Assembly (NCBI RefSeq): GCF_030316765.1
Contig: NZ_JASZYT010000001.1
Span: forward strand, 62,001-126,000
DNA length: 64,000 bases
From: Variovorax saccharolyticus
GTDB taxonomy: Bacteria > Pseudomonadota > Gammaproteobacteria > Burkholderiales > Burkholderiaceae_C
Direction of reading: 5' to 3'
Notes under the pieces: generated by a model
Told to the model about the DNA's origin: nothing
What the model saw: the letters and a program-made list of their open reading frames with translations, nothing else
Database searches by the model: none
Shown here: in pieces, positions 29,460 through 37,384 of the stretch
How positions within the stretch are numbered: the stretch's first letter is position 1
Layout: each line of letters starts with the position of its first letter
Translations under genes and position numbers: made by a program

Positions 29460-30398
29460 TCATGATTCGGCGGGCTCGATCGGGACCCGGCGTTCGCGCA
29501 CCGTCAGCCAGGCCCCGGCCGCCCCGCAGACCGCGATCATGCCCATGCCGATCAGGGAAATCATGTCCGGCACATAGGAGAACATGATCCAGCCGCCCAG
29601 CATGGCGAAGGCGATCTGCGCATAGAGGTAGGGCGTCAGCGTGGAGGCCGGGGCCCGCTGGTAGGCCAGGATCAGGATGAAATGGCCCACCGTGCCCATG
29701 AAGCCCATCAGGCACAAGAGGGCCCACCAGTGCCAGGACGGCAGCGTGGCCCAGACGAAGGGCAGGGCGAAGGAGGCCAGCAGCGCACCGACCCAGCCGG
29801 TGTAGAAGTGCATCGTGAGCGGGTCCTCGGTCTGCGCCAGCTTGCTGGTCAGCACCTGGAACCAGGCGTTGGTCAGCACCAGGCCGATCGGGAGGAACAT
29901 GGCCCAGCTGAAGGCTTCTCCACCCGGGCGCAGGATCACCAGCGTGCCGGCGAAGCCGCCTGCCACCAGCGCCCAGCGCAGCGGCGACACGTGCTCCTTG
30001 AGAGTGGTGGCGGCCAGCAGTGTGATCACCAGCGGCGCGATCAGCACGATCGAGGTGAACTCGGCCAGCGGCATGTAGCGCAGGCTGAAGAAGGCCAGGG
30101 TGCTGGAGGCCAGCAGCAGGGCGCCGCGCAGCAGCTGGTAGCGCGGATGGCGGGTGCGCAGCAGCGCGGTGCCGTGACGCGGCAGCAGCACCAGCGTGGT
30201 CGCCACCGCCTGGAAGATATAGCGGACCCAGACCCCCATCAGGATCGGCACCGCCGCGGTCGACAGCTTGGTGGCGGTGTCCAGCGTGGCGAAGCAGGCC
30301 ACCGCCAGCAGCACCAGGCCGATGCCGGCGAGGATGCGTTCGGACTCCAGGTCGCGCGTGCTCTTCGCAGCGACCGCTTCGCTCGCCGGGCTGCTCAC
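29460..30398 (-). CDS. EamA/DMT superfamily transporter
   Basis: 312-residue inner-membrane protein with ten hydrophobic helices in two EamA repeats. The first begins about residue 27 (LVLLAVACFATLDTATKLS) and the second about residue 165. Members export amino acids or metabolites. Its ATG overlaps the stop of the PHP phosphoesterase gene by 4 bp, so translation is coupled. Substrate unknown. Confidence 0.92.
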   Translation of the reverse strand: MSSPASEAVAAKSTRDLESERILAGIGLVLLAVACFATLDTATKLSTAAVPILMGVWVRYIFQAVATTLVLLPRHGTALLRTRHPRYQLLRGALLLASSTLAFFSLRYMPLAEFTSIVLIAPLVITLLAATTLKEHVSPLRWALVAGGFAGTLVILRPGGEAFSWAMFLPIGLVLTNAWFQVLTSKLAQTEDPLTMHFYTGWVGALLASFALPFVWATLPSWHWWALLCLMGFMGTVGHFILILAYQRAPASTLTPYLYAQIAFAMLGGWIMFSYVPDMISLIGMGMIAVCGAAGAWLTVRERRVPIEPAES

Positions 30399-31249
30399 TG
30401 GATGCGGTGCTCCAGCAGCTCCCAGACCGGCGTCAGCTTGCCGGGCAGCGGGGGCAGCTTGCCGAGGTCGCAGTGGCTTTCGTCGGGGCTGTGGAAATCG
30501 CTGCCGCGCGAGGCGGCGAAGTCGAATTCGAGCGCCTTGTCGGCGTACTCGACGTACTCGGCCGGCGTGTGGCTGCCGGTGACGACCTCGATCGCCCGCC
30601 CGCCGTGGGCCTTGAACTCGACGAACAGGGCGTATTCCTCGTTGGCCGTGAACTTGTAGCGGCCGGGGTGGGCGATCACGGCCAGGCCCTTGGCGGCGGT
30701 GATCCAGTGCACCGCGTCCTTGAGCGTGGCCCAGCGGTGCGGCACGTAGCCGGGCTTGCCTTCGGTCAGGAACTTGCGGAACACCTCGGACGTGTCGCGG
30801 CAGTGGCCGGCCTCGACCAGGAAACGGGCGAAATGGGTGCGCGAGATCAGTTCGGGATTGCCGACGAAGCGCAGCGCGCCCTCGTAGGCGCCGTGGATGC
30901 CGACCCGGGCCAGGCCCTCGGACATCTCCATGGCCCGCTTGCCGCGGCCGCCGCGGGTGTCGTAGAGGCCTTCGCTGATCGCGGCGTCGTCGGGGTCGAA
31001 GCCCAGGCCGACGATGTGGACCGTCTCGCCGGCGAAGGTGACCGAGATCTCGGTGCCCGTGAGGTACTTCATGCCGTGCTCGCGGGCGGCGGCGGCGGCG
31101 CGGTGCTGGCCGCCGATCTCGTCGTGGTCGGTCAGGGCCCAGAGCTCGACGCCGTTGGCGGCGGCGCGGGCCGCCAGTGCCTCGGGTGTCAACGTGCCAT
31201 CGGACACCACGGAGTGGCAGTGCAGGTCGGCGTTGAGGATGGAAGACAC
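30395..31249 (-). CDS. PHP-domain 3',5'-nucleoside bisphosphate phosphatase / RNase AM-like
   Basis: 284-residue metal-dependent phosphoesterase. PHP motifs: DLHCHSVVSDG near the N-terminus, LTDHDEIGG, GTEISV, AHPGRY, and SRGSDFHSPDE near the C-terminus. The close relative YciV (Rnm/TrpH) of E. coli removes 5' ends of RNAs and hydrolyses pAp. In E. coli yciV is next to yciO near the trp genes; here the YciO homologue lies one gene downstream and trpS follows. First gene of this five-gene strand run. Confidence 0.93.
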   Translation of the reverse strand: MSSILNADLHCHSVVSDGTLTPEALAARAAANGVELWALTDHDEIGGQHRAAAAAREHGMKYLTGTEISVTFAGETVHIVGLGFDPDDAAISEGLYDTRGGRGKRAMEMSEGLARVGIHGAYEGALRFVGNPELISRTHFARFLVEAGHCRDTSEVFRKFLTEGKPGYVPHRWATLKDAVHWITAAKGLAVIAHPGRYKFTANEEYALFVEFKAHGGRAIEVVTGSHTPAEYVEYADKALEFDFAASRGSDFHSPDESHCDLGKLPPLPGKLTPVWELLEHRIQ

Positions 31250-31360
31250 CGCACGAGTTTATTCTTTCTCGGAATTGCCCGTGGCGGCCCTCATTTTTGT
31301 CTCGACCTCATGCTCGCATGACCCGTGGCACATGAAACCGTCATGCTCCAAACCCAGGGA

Positions 31361-31410
31361 TACCGCGGATCCGGCTTTGCCGGGCCGCTGGTATCGCCCC
31401 CTCGAGGGGG
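31361..31410 (-). repeat. 3'-end hairpin repeat, copy C (shortened)
   Basis: Read on the minus strand, it starts 3 bp after the corA stop. It has the stem CCCCC-TCGA-GGGGG, then the long stem from ATACCAGCGG to CCGCGGTAT around CCGGC-AAA-GCCGG. Compared with copies A and B, the outer pair of the long stem changed together (ACACC...GGTGT to ATACC...GGTAT). The first stem of the full element is missing. Confidence 0.75.
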
Positions 31411-31413
31411 ACT

Positions 31414-32427
31414 CTACCGCTTGTTGCGGAAGGCGAACCAGGCGGCGACTGCGGTGAAAGAGATGACTATGGCCACCACGATCCAGAAGCCGTGGGGATG
31501 CTCGGCCAGCGGGATGCCGCCGACGTTCATGCCGAACAGGCCGGCCAGGATGTTGATCGGCAACGCCAGCACGGTGACCACGGTCAGCACGAACAGGCTG
31601 CGGCTGTTGTCCTCGTTGACGTCGGCGGCGATCTCTTCCTGCAACAGCTTGATGCGCTCCTGCAGCGCCCCCATGTCGCGCAGCACCACCGAGAACTCCT
31701 CGGTCGAGCCGCGCAGCTCGAGCACGTCGGGCTCGGCCATCCAGGCCGGCGGGCTCTGCAGCAGCCGGAACAGGGCCGCCGGCTCGGGCGCCAGCAGGCG
31801 CTGCAGCCGCACCAGCACCCGGCGCAGCACGCCGAGCCGGGCCCGCTTGTGGTCGAGCCGGCCGGCCAGCAGCGCGTCCTCGATGTCGTCGATGCGGCCG
31901 GTCACGTCGCGCACGATGCGCACCAGCACGTCGGCCTGCACGCGCAGCAGGTGCTCCAGCAGCTCGGTGCTGGAGCGCGGCGCATCGCCGGCCTTGACCG
32001 CGGTGCGCAGCGCATCGACCGAGCGCAGCGGCTGGGTGCGCGCGGTCACGACCAGCCGCGGCCCGACGCTGATCCACAGGGTCGAGATGTCGGACGGTTC
32101 GAAGCTGAACTCGAAGTGGACGTCGTTGATGACCGCGATCAGTGAATCGTCGGCGCGCTCGATGCGGGTCGAGTGCAGCCCGTCCTTCAGGGTTTCGAAG
32201 AAGAGGTCGGAGAGGCCCGCGTGGCGCAGCAGCCAGCGTTCGGCCTGGGCGTGGCTCAGGTTGAAGTGCAGCCACATGTAGGCACCGGGCGGCGTGCCGG
32301 CGGCCAGCCAGTCGGCGGCCTGGGCGGAGTCGACCGGGCGGCTCGGTTCGGGGGCGGCGGCATCGAAGAGGTAGCCGCAGATCAGCCCGGCTTCGTCGCT
32401 GCCGTAGGCGCCAGCGATCGAATTCAT
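31414..32427 (-). CDS. CorA-family divalent cation transporter (ZntB-like)
   Basis: 337-residue CorA-type channel. A large cytosolic N-terminal domain ends in a long stalk helix (about 190-275), then two C-terminal membrane helices with the family motif FGMNVGG between them and a short basic tail FRNKR. The N-terminal pattern (WLHFNLSHAQAERWL) is closer to ZntB, a zinc transporter, than to the magnesium CorA. Start ATG at 32427; a further in-frame ATG at 32475 adds only Arg/His-rich residues. Divergent from ppk2 across 147 bp. Confidence 0.9.
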   Translation of the reverse strand: MNSIAGAYGSDEAGLICGYLFDAAAPEPSRPVDSAQAADWLAAGTPPGAYMWLHFNLSHAQAERWLLRHAGLSDLFFETLKDGLHSTRIERADDSLIAVINDVHFEFSFEPSDISTLWISVGPRLVVTARTQPLRSVDALRTAVKAGDAPRSSTELLEHLLRVQADVLVRIVRDVTGRIDDIEDALLAGRLDHKRARLGVLRRVLVRLQRLLAPEPAALFRLLQSPPAWMAEPDVLELRGSTEEFSVVLRDMGALQERIKLLQEEIAADVNEDNSRSLFVLTVVTVLALPINILAGLFGMNVGGIPLAEHPHGFWIVVAIVISFTAVAAWFAFRNKR

Positions 32428-32574
32428 GGTGCGGGGGGCATGGTGGGAGTCGCGCCGATGATGGCGGCGCTTCATGTCAGTTGTGTGACGACGCGGTCGC
32501 TGCGTGTTTTCTGTCACGCGACGGTCATGCGGCGGCGTCAGCATGGGGCATTCCTCCGCCCTCCGAGTAGAACC

Positions 32575-33492
32575 ATGACGCTGCCAAGTACCTTCAATGA
32601 CCACAACGAACTGATGGCGCGGATCGCGCGCGACCTGGTGGACAGCTACGACGAGGAGATCGAGCTCGAGCTCGAGGACCGGAACCTCGACGAGCTGCAG
32701 TCCGGCGTGGTCGCCGACAAGGCGGGCCGCCAGGCCTACTTCAAGGAGCTGTTCCGGCTCCAGGGCGAGCTGGTCGAGCTGCAGGACTGGGTGCAGCACA
32801 GCCGGCAGAAGGTCGTGATCCTGTTCGAGGGCCGCGACGCGGCCGGCAAGGGCGGCGTCATCAAGCGCATCACGCAGCGGCTCAACCCGCGCGTGGTGCG
32901 GGTGGCGGCGCTGCCGGCGCCGAACGACCGCGAGCGCACCCAGTGGTACTTCCAGCGCTACGTGGCGCACCTGCCGGCGGCCGGCGAGATGGTGCTGTTC
33001 GACCGCAGCTGGTACAACCGCGCCGGCGTCGAGCGCGTGATGGGCTTCTGCTCCGACGAGGAGTACGAGGAGTTCTTCCGCACCGTGCCCGACTTCGAGC
33101 GGATGCTGGTGCGCTCGGGCATCAAGCTCATCAAGTACTGGTTCTCGATCACCGACGACGAGCAGCACATGCGCTTCCTCGGCCGCATCCACGATCCGCT
33201 GAAGCAGTGGAAGCTGAGCCCGATGGACCTGGAGTCGCGCCGCCGCTGGGAGGAATACACCAAGGCCAAGGAAATGATGCTGGACCGCACCCACATCCCC
33301 GAGGCGCCCTGGTGGGTGGTGCAGGCGGTCGACAAGAAGAAGGCGCGCCTGAACTGCATCAGCCACCTGCTGGGCCAGCTGCCCTACCACGACGTGCCGC
33401 ACGCGCCGGTGGAGCTGCCGGCGCGGGTGCGCAATGCCGACTACCTGCGCCACCCGGTCCCGGCCAGCATGTACGTGCCCGAAAAGTACTGA
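32575..33492 (+). CDS. ppk2: polyphosphate kinase 2
   Basis: 305-residue kinase of the PPK2 superfamily, class I length; transfers phosphate between polyphosphate and nucleoside diphosphates. Walker A is FEGRDAAGKGGVIKRI (about residue 84). The Walker B region is LFDRSWYNRAGVERVMGF, and the lid has RRRWEEYTKAKEMML. The N-terminus is acidic (DEEIELELEDRNLDEL). ATG at 32575. Divergent from the CorA/ZntB gene. Followed by a lower-GC stretch with no intact gene until 33926. Confidence 0.95.
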   Translation: MTLPSTFNDHNELMARIARDLVDSYDEEIELELEDRNLDELQSGVVADKAGRQAYFKELFRLQGELVELQDWVQHSRQKVVILFEGRDAAGKGGVIKRITQRLNPRVVRVAALPAPNDRERTQWYFQRYVAHLPAAGEMVLFDRSWYNRAGVERVMGFCSDEEYEEFFRTVPDFERMLVRSGIKLIKYWFSITDDEQHMRFLGRIHDPLKQWKLSPMDLESRRRWEEYTKAKEMMLDRTHIPEAPWWVVQAVDKKKARLNCISHLLGQLPYHDVPHAPVELPARVRNADYLRHPVPASMYVPEKY

Positions 33493-33925
33493 TCCGGGCA
33501 ATTTCGGGCGCTTCGGCGGCGGATCGGCCCGGGGCGGATTGGCCGATCGTCCGGAGTCCGCAGCAGGGAGGAAAGTCCACGGTCTCGGTGCCGCCCAGCA
33601 CGGCGCGCACGTCTTCCACGGTACGGATTCGTAGCTCGCTCAAGCTGATGATCATTCAAAGTCGATGTTCATCCATCCCGCATAGCTGCCGCCTATCGGC
33701 AGTAACTCCGAACGCCTTTTGCACAACACAGGCTCGTCGTCCGATGGAAACGCGCCTGCAGCAACTCGTCCAGGCTCATCCGCCATTGAAAAGTGTCAAT
33801 AGAGATTTCCGAGATTGTTTTGGATGAATCTGATTTACGGCGCCCGGAGGTCTGCATAGATTCCCTTGCGAGCTTGTCTGGCTGTCCCGGCGCGCACCGG
33901 TTATCCAAAAACGAGAACTATGTAA
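33493..33925. other. 433-bp non-coding stretch of lower GC
   Basis: Between ppk2 and the small membrane-protein gene. GC falls visibly from about 33640 on. It contains a probable transposase scrap on the minus strand (annotated separately), and otherwise no frame with codon use like the neighbours. The stretch CGCCCGGAGG...GGTTATCC before 33926 may hold the promoter of the next gene, but no consensus boxes were identified. Confidence 0.6.
33566..33655 (-). pseudogene. possible transposase/integrase N-terminal remnant
   Basis: On the minus strand an ATG at 33655 opens a frame reading MIISLSELRIRTVEDVRAVL followed by GGTETVDF, after which the sequence becomes unrelated. This resembles, from memory, N-termini of DDE-type integrases that begin with an (S)LEDVRAFL-like helix. 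Only about 30 residues remain. Its place at the edge of a lower-GC patch supports a decayed mobile element. The match could be accidental. Confidence 0.35.
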
Positions 33926-34300
33926 ATGTCCCCAATCCTCAGCAAGACGTTCGGCGGCCTGTCGCGTACGTACTACCTGCGCCAGTTTCTCTTCGGAGCA
34001 ATTTTTCCCGCGCTCGTCGTGTTCATGGTGACGTCCAGAGGCGGTGCCATGCCACTCAGCATGGTACTCATCTTCGTCGCGAACACTTTGCTCTATCCCT
34101 ACGCACGCTTTGTTTACGAAAGGGTCGTCGGTTTCATCATGGGCTCCAACGTGTTCTTCGTCAGCGCCCTGCCCATGCTGTTCGTGAAGCTGATGACGAT
34201 GGTCTGTTGCTGGGGGTTTGCCGTCTTTATCGCGCCCTTAGGCCTGGGCTACCTGTACTTCCACCACACACGAGCTGAGCGTCAGCAACTCCCGGACTGA
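33926..34300 (+). CDS. small four-helix membrane protein, unknown
   Basis: 124-residue very hydrophobic protein with about four membrane helices (roughly 20-36, 44-58, 68-84 and 90-112) and a charged C-terminal tail (HHTRAERQQLPD). No domain recognised. Codon use is less GC-biased than in flanking genes. The next gene, a putative lipoprotein, lies 215 bp downstream. Both look like recent arrivals and may act at the envelope. Confidence 0.7.
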   Translation: MSPILSKTFGGLSRTYYLRQFLFGAIFPALVVFMVTSRGGAMPLSMVLIFVANTLLYPYARFVYERVVGFIMGSNVFFVSALPMLFVKLMTMVCCWGFAVFIAPLGLGYLYFHHTRAERQQLPD

Positions 34301-34515
34301 GCGGGGCTTGGACCGATGTGCCGCGAAGGTCGGCGCGGCTGCTCGTGGTTGTGGCCTGCTCGGATCGTTCCTGGCAGCGCATTCGCAAATCGCATCGAAC
34401 CCCGTCCCGTTATCGAGGAGCAGCGCCACGTCGGCGCACCCGTCCACAAGCCCCAGGGCTTTCGCACTGCGCGCGTGACCGCGGGCTTTTCGTTGACCTA
34501 CAACTTTTGATCGAC

Positions 34516-35229
34516 ATGAAAACCATCCTGATTGGCGCGTTCCGCCTCCTTCTCGTGCTCGCCACGGGCGCACTGCTCAGTGCTTGCGAAACCTCCATGC
34601 CTCTGAGCTCGAAAACGAAGCAACTGGATTTGAGCGAGCAGTCCATTGGCCTGCTGATGCTGGAGCAGACCCGCGAGGAGAGCCGCACGATGCCGTGGCC
34701 GCGCAATCTGTTCGTCAGAAACATGGCGACTGGCAAATCGCAAATGGTGGCAGTGGACACCACGTTCATCGACTACGGCGAGAACGGGGATCACTACGTG
34801 ACCCCATTGCGACTTGCATTGGCCCCCGGCAAGTACCGCCTTGACGCGCTGCACGGAACAATCCAGGTTTTCCCGCTGAACGGCACGTTCATGGTGCCGC
34901 TGGGCCTCGAGTTCGAAGTGCCGGCCCAGTCGGTGTTCTATATGGGGCGAATCCATGCGCATATGCGTCCGCGCAAAGGCACGGAGTTCCGCGCCGGCCC
35001 CCCTTTCCCACTGATCGGTCAGGCGGCATTGAACATCGTCACCAGCACCTTCGACGTGCAAGTGCGAGATGCCGCTGCGACGGACCTGCCGATTTTCCGC
35101 GAGGCCCTTCCCGTGCTGCAGGCGGGGGAGATTGGCTTGCACGTGCTGCCCGCATTCGACCGCTCGAAGTTCGACGCCCTCCATGCGGGCGTCGTGGATG
35201 CCAAGCAAGGGGCCGCAGAAGCGCGATAG
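34516..35229 (+). CDS. putative lipoprotein, unknown function
   Basis: 237 residues; signal peptide MKTILIGAFRLLLVLATGALL with lipobox LSAC at about residues 21-24, so lipid-anchored. The mature part looks all-beta (repeated short hydrophobic strands such as GTFMVPLGLEFEVPAQSVFYMG) and reminds me of carboxypeptidase-regulatory or Ig-like periplasmic domains, without a firm match. Lower-GC codon use like the preceding membrane protein. The start ATG at 34516 is 5 bp after a stop in another frame (TTTTGA). Confidence 0.75.
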   Translation: MKTILIGAFRLLLVLATGALLSACETSMPLSSKTKQLDLSEQSIGLLMLEQTREESRTMPWPRNLFVRNMATGKSQMVAVDTTFIDYGENGDHYVTPLRLALAPGKYRLDALHGTIQVFPLNGTFMVPLGLEFEVPAQSVFYMGRIHAHMRPRKGTEFRAGPPFPLIGQAALNIVTSTFDVQVRDAAATDLPIFREALPVLQAGEIGLHVLPAFDRSKFDALHAGVVDAKQGAAEAR

Positions 35230-35368
35230 CGGCGACGCGCACACAGCAGCAATCAGCTATTGCTTCGGACGAGCAACCAGCACGCGTAGGAGGAGGAAGA
35301 GGGTAGCTGGCCGGGGGCGAAGCTGCTACCGTGTTTGCAACGATGCACCGCTGCCTGCCCCCGTCTCC

Positions 35369-36412
35369 ATGCCCCGCCGTTCCCTTTCCCCGCTGACCCG
35401 TGCCTACAAGCGCAACCTGAAGGCGCTCACCCAGGCCACGCTGGGCAGCGGCAAGCGCATTGCCCGGCAGGTGCAGAGTGCTGCGGCGCAGCAGCTCAAG
35501 CCGCCGCCGGGGCGCGGCGACTGGATCGCCGGTGCGGCCCTGGGCCCCGCCGGCGCCAGGCGCTTTCACCTCTACCGGCCGCCGGCGCTGCAGCTGGACC
35601 CGGGCGAGAAGCTGCCGTTGATGGTCATGCTGCACGGCTGCGCCCAGACCGGCCGCGACTTCGCGATCGCCACCCGCATGAACAGGGTCGCCGACCGCGA
35701 GCGCTTCCTGGTGCTCTACCCCGAGCAGGACCGCCTGGCCAACGCCCAGGGCTGCTGGAACTGGTACGACCGCCGCTCCGGCAAGGCCGACGCCGAGGCC
35801 GCCACCCTGATGGCCGCGATCGACCAGGTGTTGCTGCTGTATCCGGCCGATCGGGACCGGGTGGCGATCGCAGGCTTGTCGGCCGGCGCCAGCATGGCGG
35901 CCCTGCTGGCCACCCGCTATCCGGGGCGCTTCAAGGCGGTCGCGATGCATTCGGGGGTGGCGCCCGGCGCGGCCAAGTCGCCCGCCACCGCGCTGGGCGC
36001 CATGCGCGGTCAGCACGTGCCGCCGATGCCGGCCACCGCGGTCGGCAAGGCGATGGGCGCCGCGGCGGCATTCACCACGCTGCCGCCGCTGCTGATCCTG
36101 CATGGCGACGCCGACAGCGTGGTCGCGCCGAGCAACGCCGGCAGCAGCGCGGAGGTCTGGGCGCTGGCCACCGGCGGCCGGCCCGTGGCCGCGCGGGCGC
36201 TGCAGCGCGGCAAGCGCCATCCGATGCGGGTCACCGATTTCAACCGTGGCGGCCGCACGATGGTCTCGCTGTGCGAGATCGCCGGCCTGGGCCATGCCTG
36301 GAGCGGCGGGGCGCCGAGCATGCGCTTCACCGACGCCGCCGGCCCCGATGCCTCGAAGCTGGTGTGGGCCTTCGCAGCCCGCCAGTTCCGGCTTGCCGCG
36401 CCGCGGCCCTAG
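35369..36412 (+). CDS. PHB depolymerase-family esterase (LpqC-like)
   Basis: 347-residue alpha/beta hydrolase of the Esterase_phb family, which contains intracellular-type PHB depolymerases and feruloyl-type esterases. A basic N-terminal 60 residues without a signal peptide precede the core: LPLMVMLHGCAQTGRDFA (oxyanion region), nucleophile elbow AGLSAGASMAALLA (Ser about 172), acid in ILHGDADSVVAP, and catalytic His in GLGHAWSGG. The N-terminus resembles cytosolic members found with PHB metabolism. The lipase gene begins 22 bp downstream. Substrate (short PHB oligomers or other esters) not determined. Confidence 0.88.
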   Translation: MPRRSLSPLTRAYKRNLKALTQATLGSGKRIARQVQSAAAQQLKPPPGRGDWIAGAALGPAGARRFHLYRPPALQLDPGEKLPLMVMLHGCAQTGRDFAIATRMNRVADRERFLVLYPEQDRLANAQGCWNWYDRRSGKADAEAATLMAAIDQVLLLYPADRDRVAIAGLSAGASMAALLATRYPGRFKAVAMHSGVAPGAAKSPATALGAMRGQHVPPMPATAVGKAMGAAAAFTTLPPLLILHGDADSVVAPSNAGSSAEVWALATGGRPVAARALQRGKRHPMRVTDFNRGGRTMVSLCEIAGLGHAWSGGAPSMRFTDAAGPDASKLVWAFAARQFRLAAPRP

Positions 36413-36434
36413 CGCCACCCGCCGGGAGTTGCCG

Positions 36435-37280
36435 ATGCCTTCCATTGCCTACGACGCCAGCCGGGCCGCGCTCTACACGCCCGAGCGGCAGCCGACGCTG
36501 TTCGAGGACGGACGCTGCTACACGCCCACCCAATGGGCGGTCGAGGCGGCGCGGCTCGCCTACTACCGGGCGGAGGAGTCCGATGCCGAGATGCGGCGGC
36601 TGGCACAGGCTTTCGACTGCGCCGGCTTCGGCGCGCCGACCCTGTTCCGCGACCACGCCACGCTGGCCATCGGTACCCTCCAGGCGGACGGCACTGCGCT
36701 GGTCGTGTTCCGCGGCACCCAGCCCGACGAGATTCGCCACCTGGCGACCAACCTCCAGGCCCAGCAGACCGACTGGAACGAGAGCGGCGGCCGGGTGCAT
36801 GCCGGATTCGCCAAGGCGGCGCGGTCGGTGCTGCCGCAGGTGCAGGACTGGCTGTACGGCGAGGCGCACCGGCATGAGCGATTGATCCTCGCCGGCCACA
36901 GCCTGGGCGCCGCGCTCGCCACCCTGGCCGCCAGCGTGCTGAATCCGGCCCTGCTGCTCACGCTCGGTTCGCCGCGGGTCGGCAATGCGGATTTCGTGTC
37001 CACGCTGGCCGACTTGCACGTGATGCGCATCGTCGACGGCTGCGACGTGGTGACGCAGCTGCCGCCGGCCTTGTCCTTCTATGCCCACACCGGGACCGTG
37101 AGCTACATCCGCTGCGTCGACGGCGTCTGCGTGGACGACCCGAGCCCGTCCGAGATCGAGGCCGACCGGATCCAGGGCCGGGCCAGCTACGCGGCGGAGC
37201 ATGCCTGGCGGCCGGGATCGGTGCTGCTGCGGGAGCTGGCGGACCACGCGCCGATCAATTACGCCCGGGGGTTCTTCTAG
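36435..37280 (+). CDS. class 3 lipase family protein
   Basis: 281-residue alpha/beta hydrolase of the fungal-type Lipase_3 family: VVFRGTQPDE near residue 95, nucleophile elbow ILAGHSLGAALATLAASVL (Ser about 155), LTLGSPRVGN, and catalytic His candidates in the C-terminal part. No signal peptide is visible, so either intracellular or exported by another route. Directly follows the PHB-depolymerase-like gene, suggesting a two-gene ester-hydrolysis unit. Confidence 0.87.
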   Translation: MPSIAYDASRAALYTPERQPTLFEDGRCYTPTQWAVEAARLAYYRAEESDAEMRRLAQAFDCAGFGAPTLFRDHATLAIGTLQADGTALVVFRGTQPDEIRHLATNLQAQQTDWNESGGRVHAGFAKAARSVLPQVQDWLYGEAHRHERLILAGHSLGAALATLAASVLNPALLLTLGSPRVGNADFVSTLADLHVMRIVDGCDVVTQLPPALSFYAHTGTVSYIRCVDGVCVDDPSPSEIEADRIQGRASYAAEHAWRPGSVLLRELADHAPINYARGFF

Positions 37281-37298
37281 CCAGCCAGGCAAGCTCCG

Positions 37299-37314
37299 TA
37301 CGCCACCGGGCGTA
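37299..37314. terminator. weak hairpin between lipase gene and urtA
   Basis: TACGCC-ACCG-GGCGTA followed by only three T, 19 bp after the lipase stop. Could separate the hydrolase unit from the urea transporter operon, but the stem is short. Confidence 0.35.
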
Positions 37315-37384
37315 TTTCCGCTCTGCCGCCGCGTCCGCAGACTCCTCTCCATCGTTCCAACCAAACCAGGAGAAGGTAGTCACC

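Noticed and set aside
31361-31410. Ordinary Rho-independent terminator of corA
   Set aside because: There is a stable stem but no T-run on the corA strand, and the sequence belongs to the repeat family seen after two other genes.
33566-33578. GGGAGGAAAGTCC resembles the conserved start region of RNase P RNA
   Set aside because: The following bases do not continue the RNase P pattern and no matching 3' conserved end is present; the stretch overlaps a decayed reading frame.
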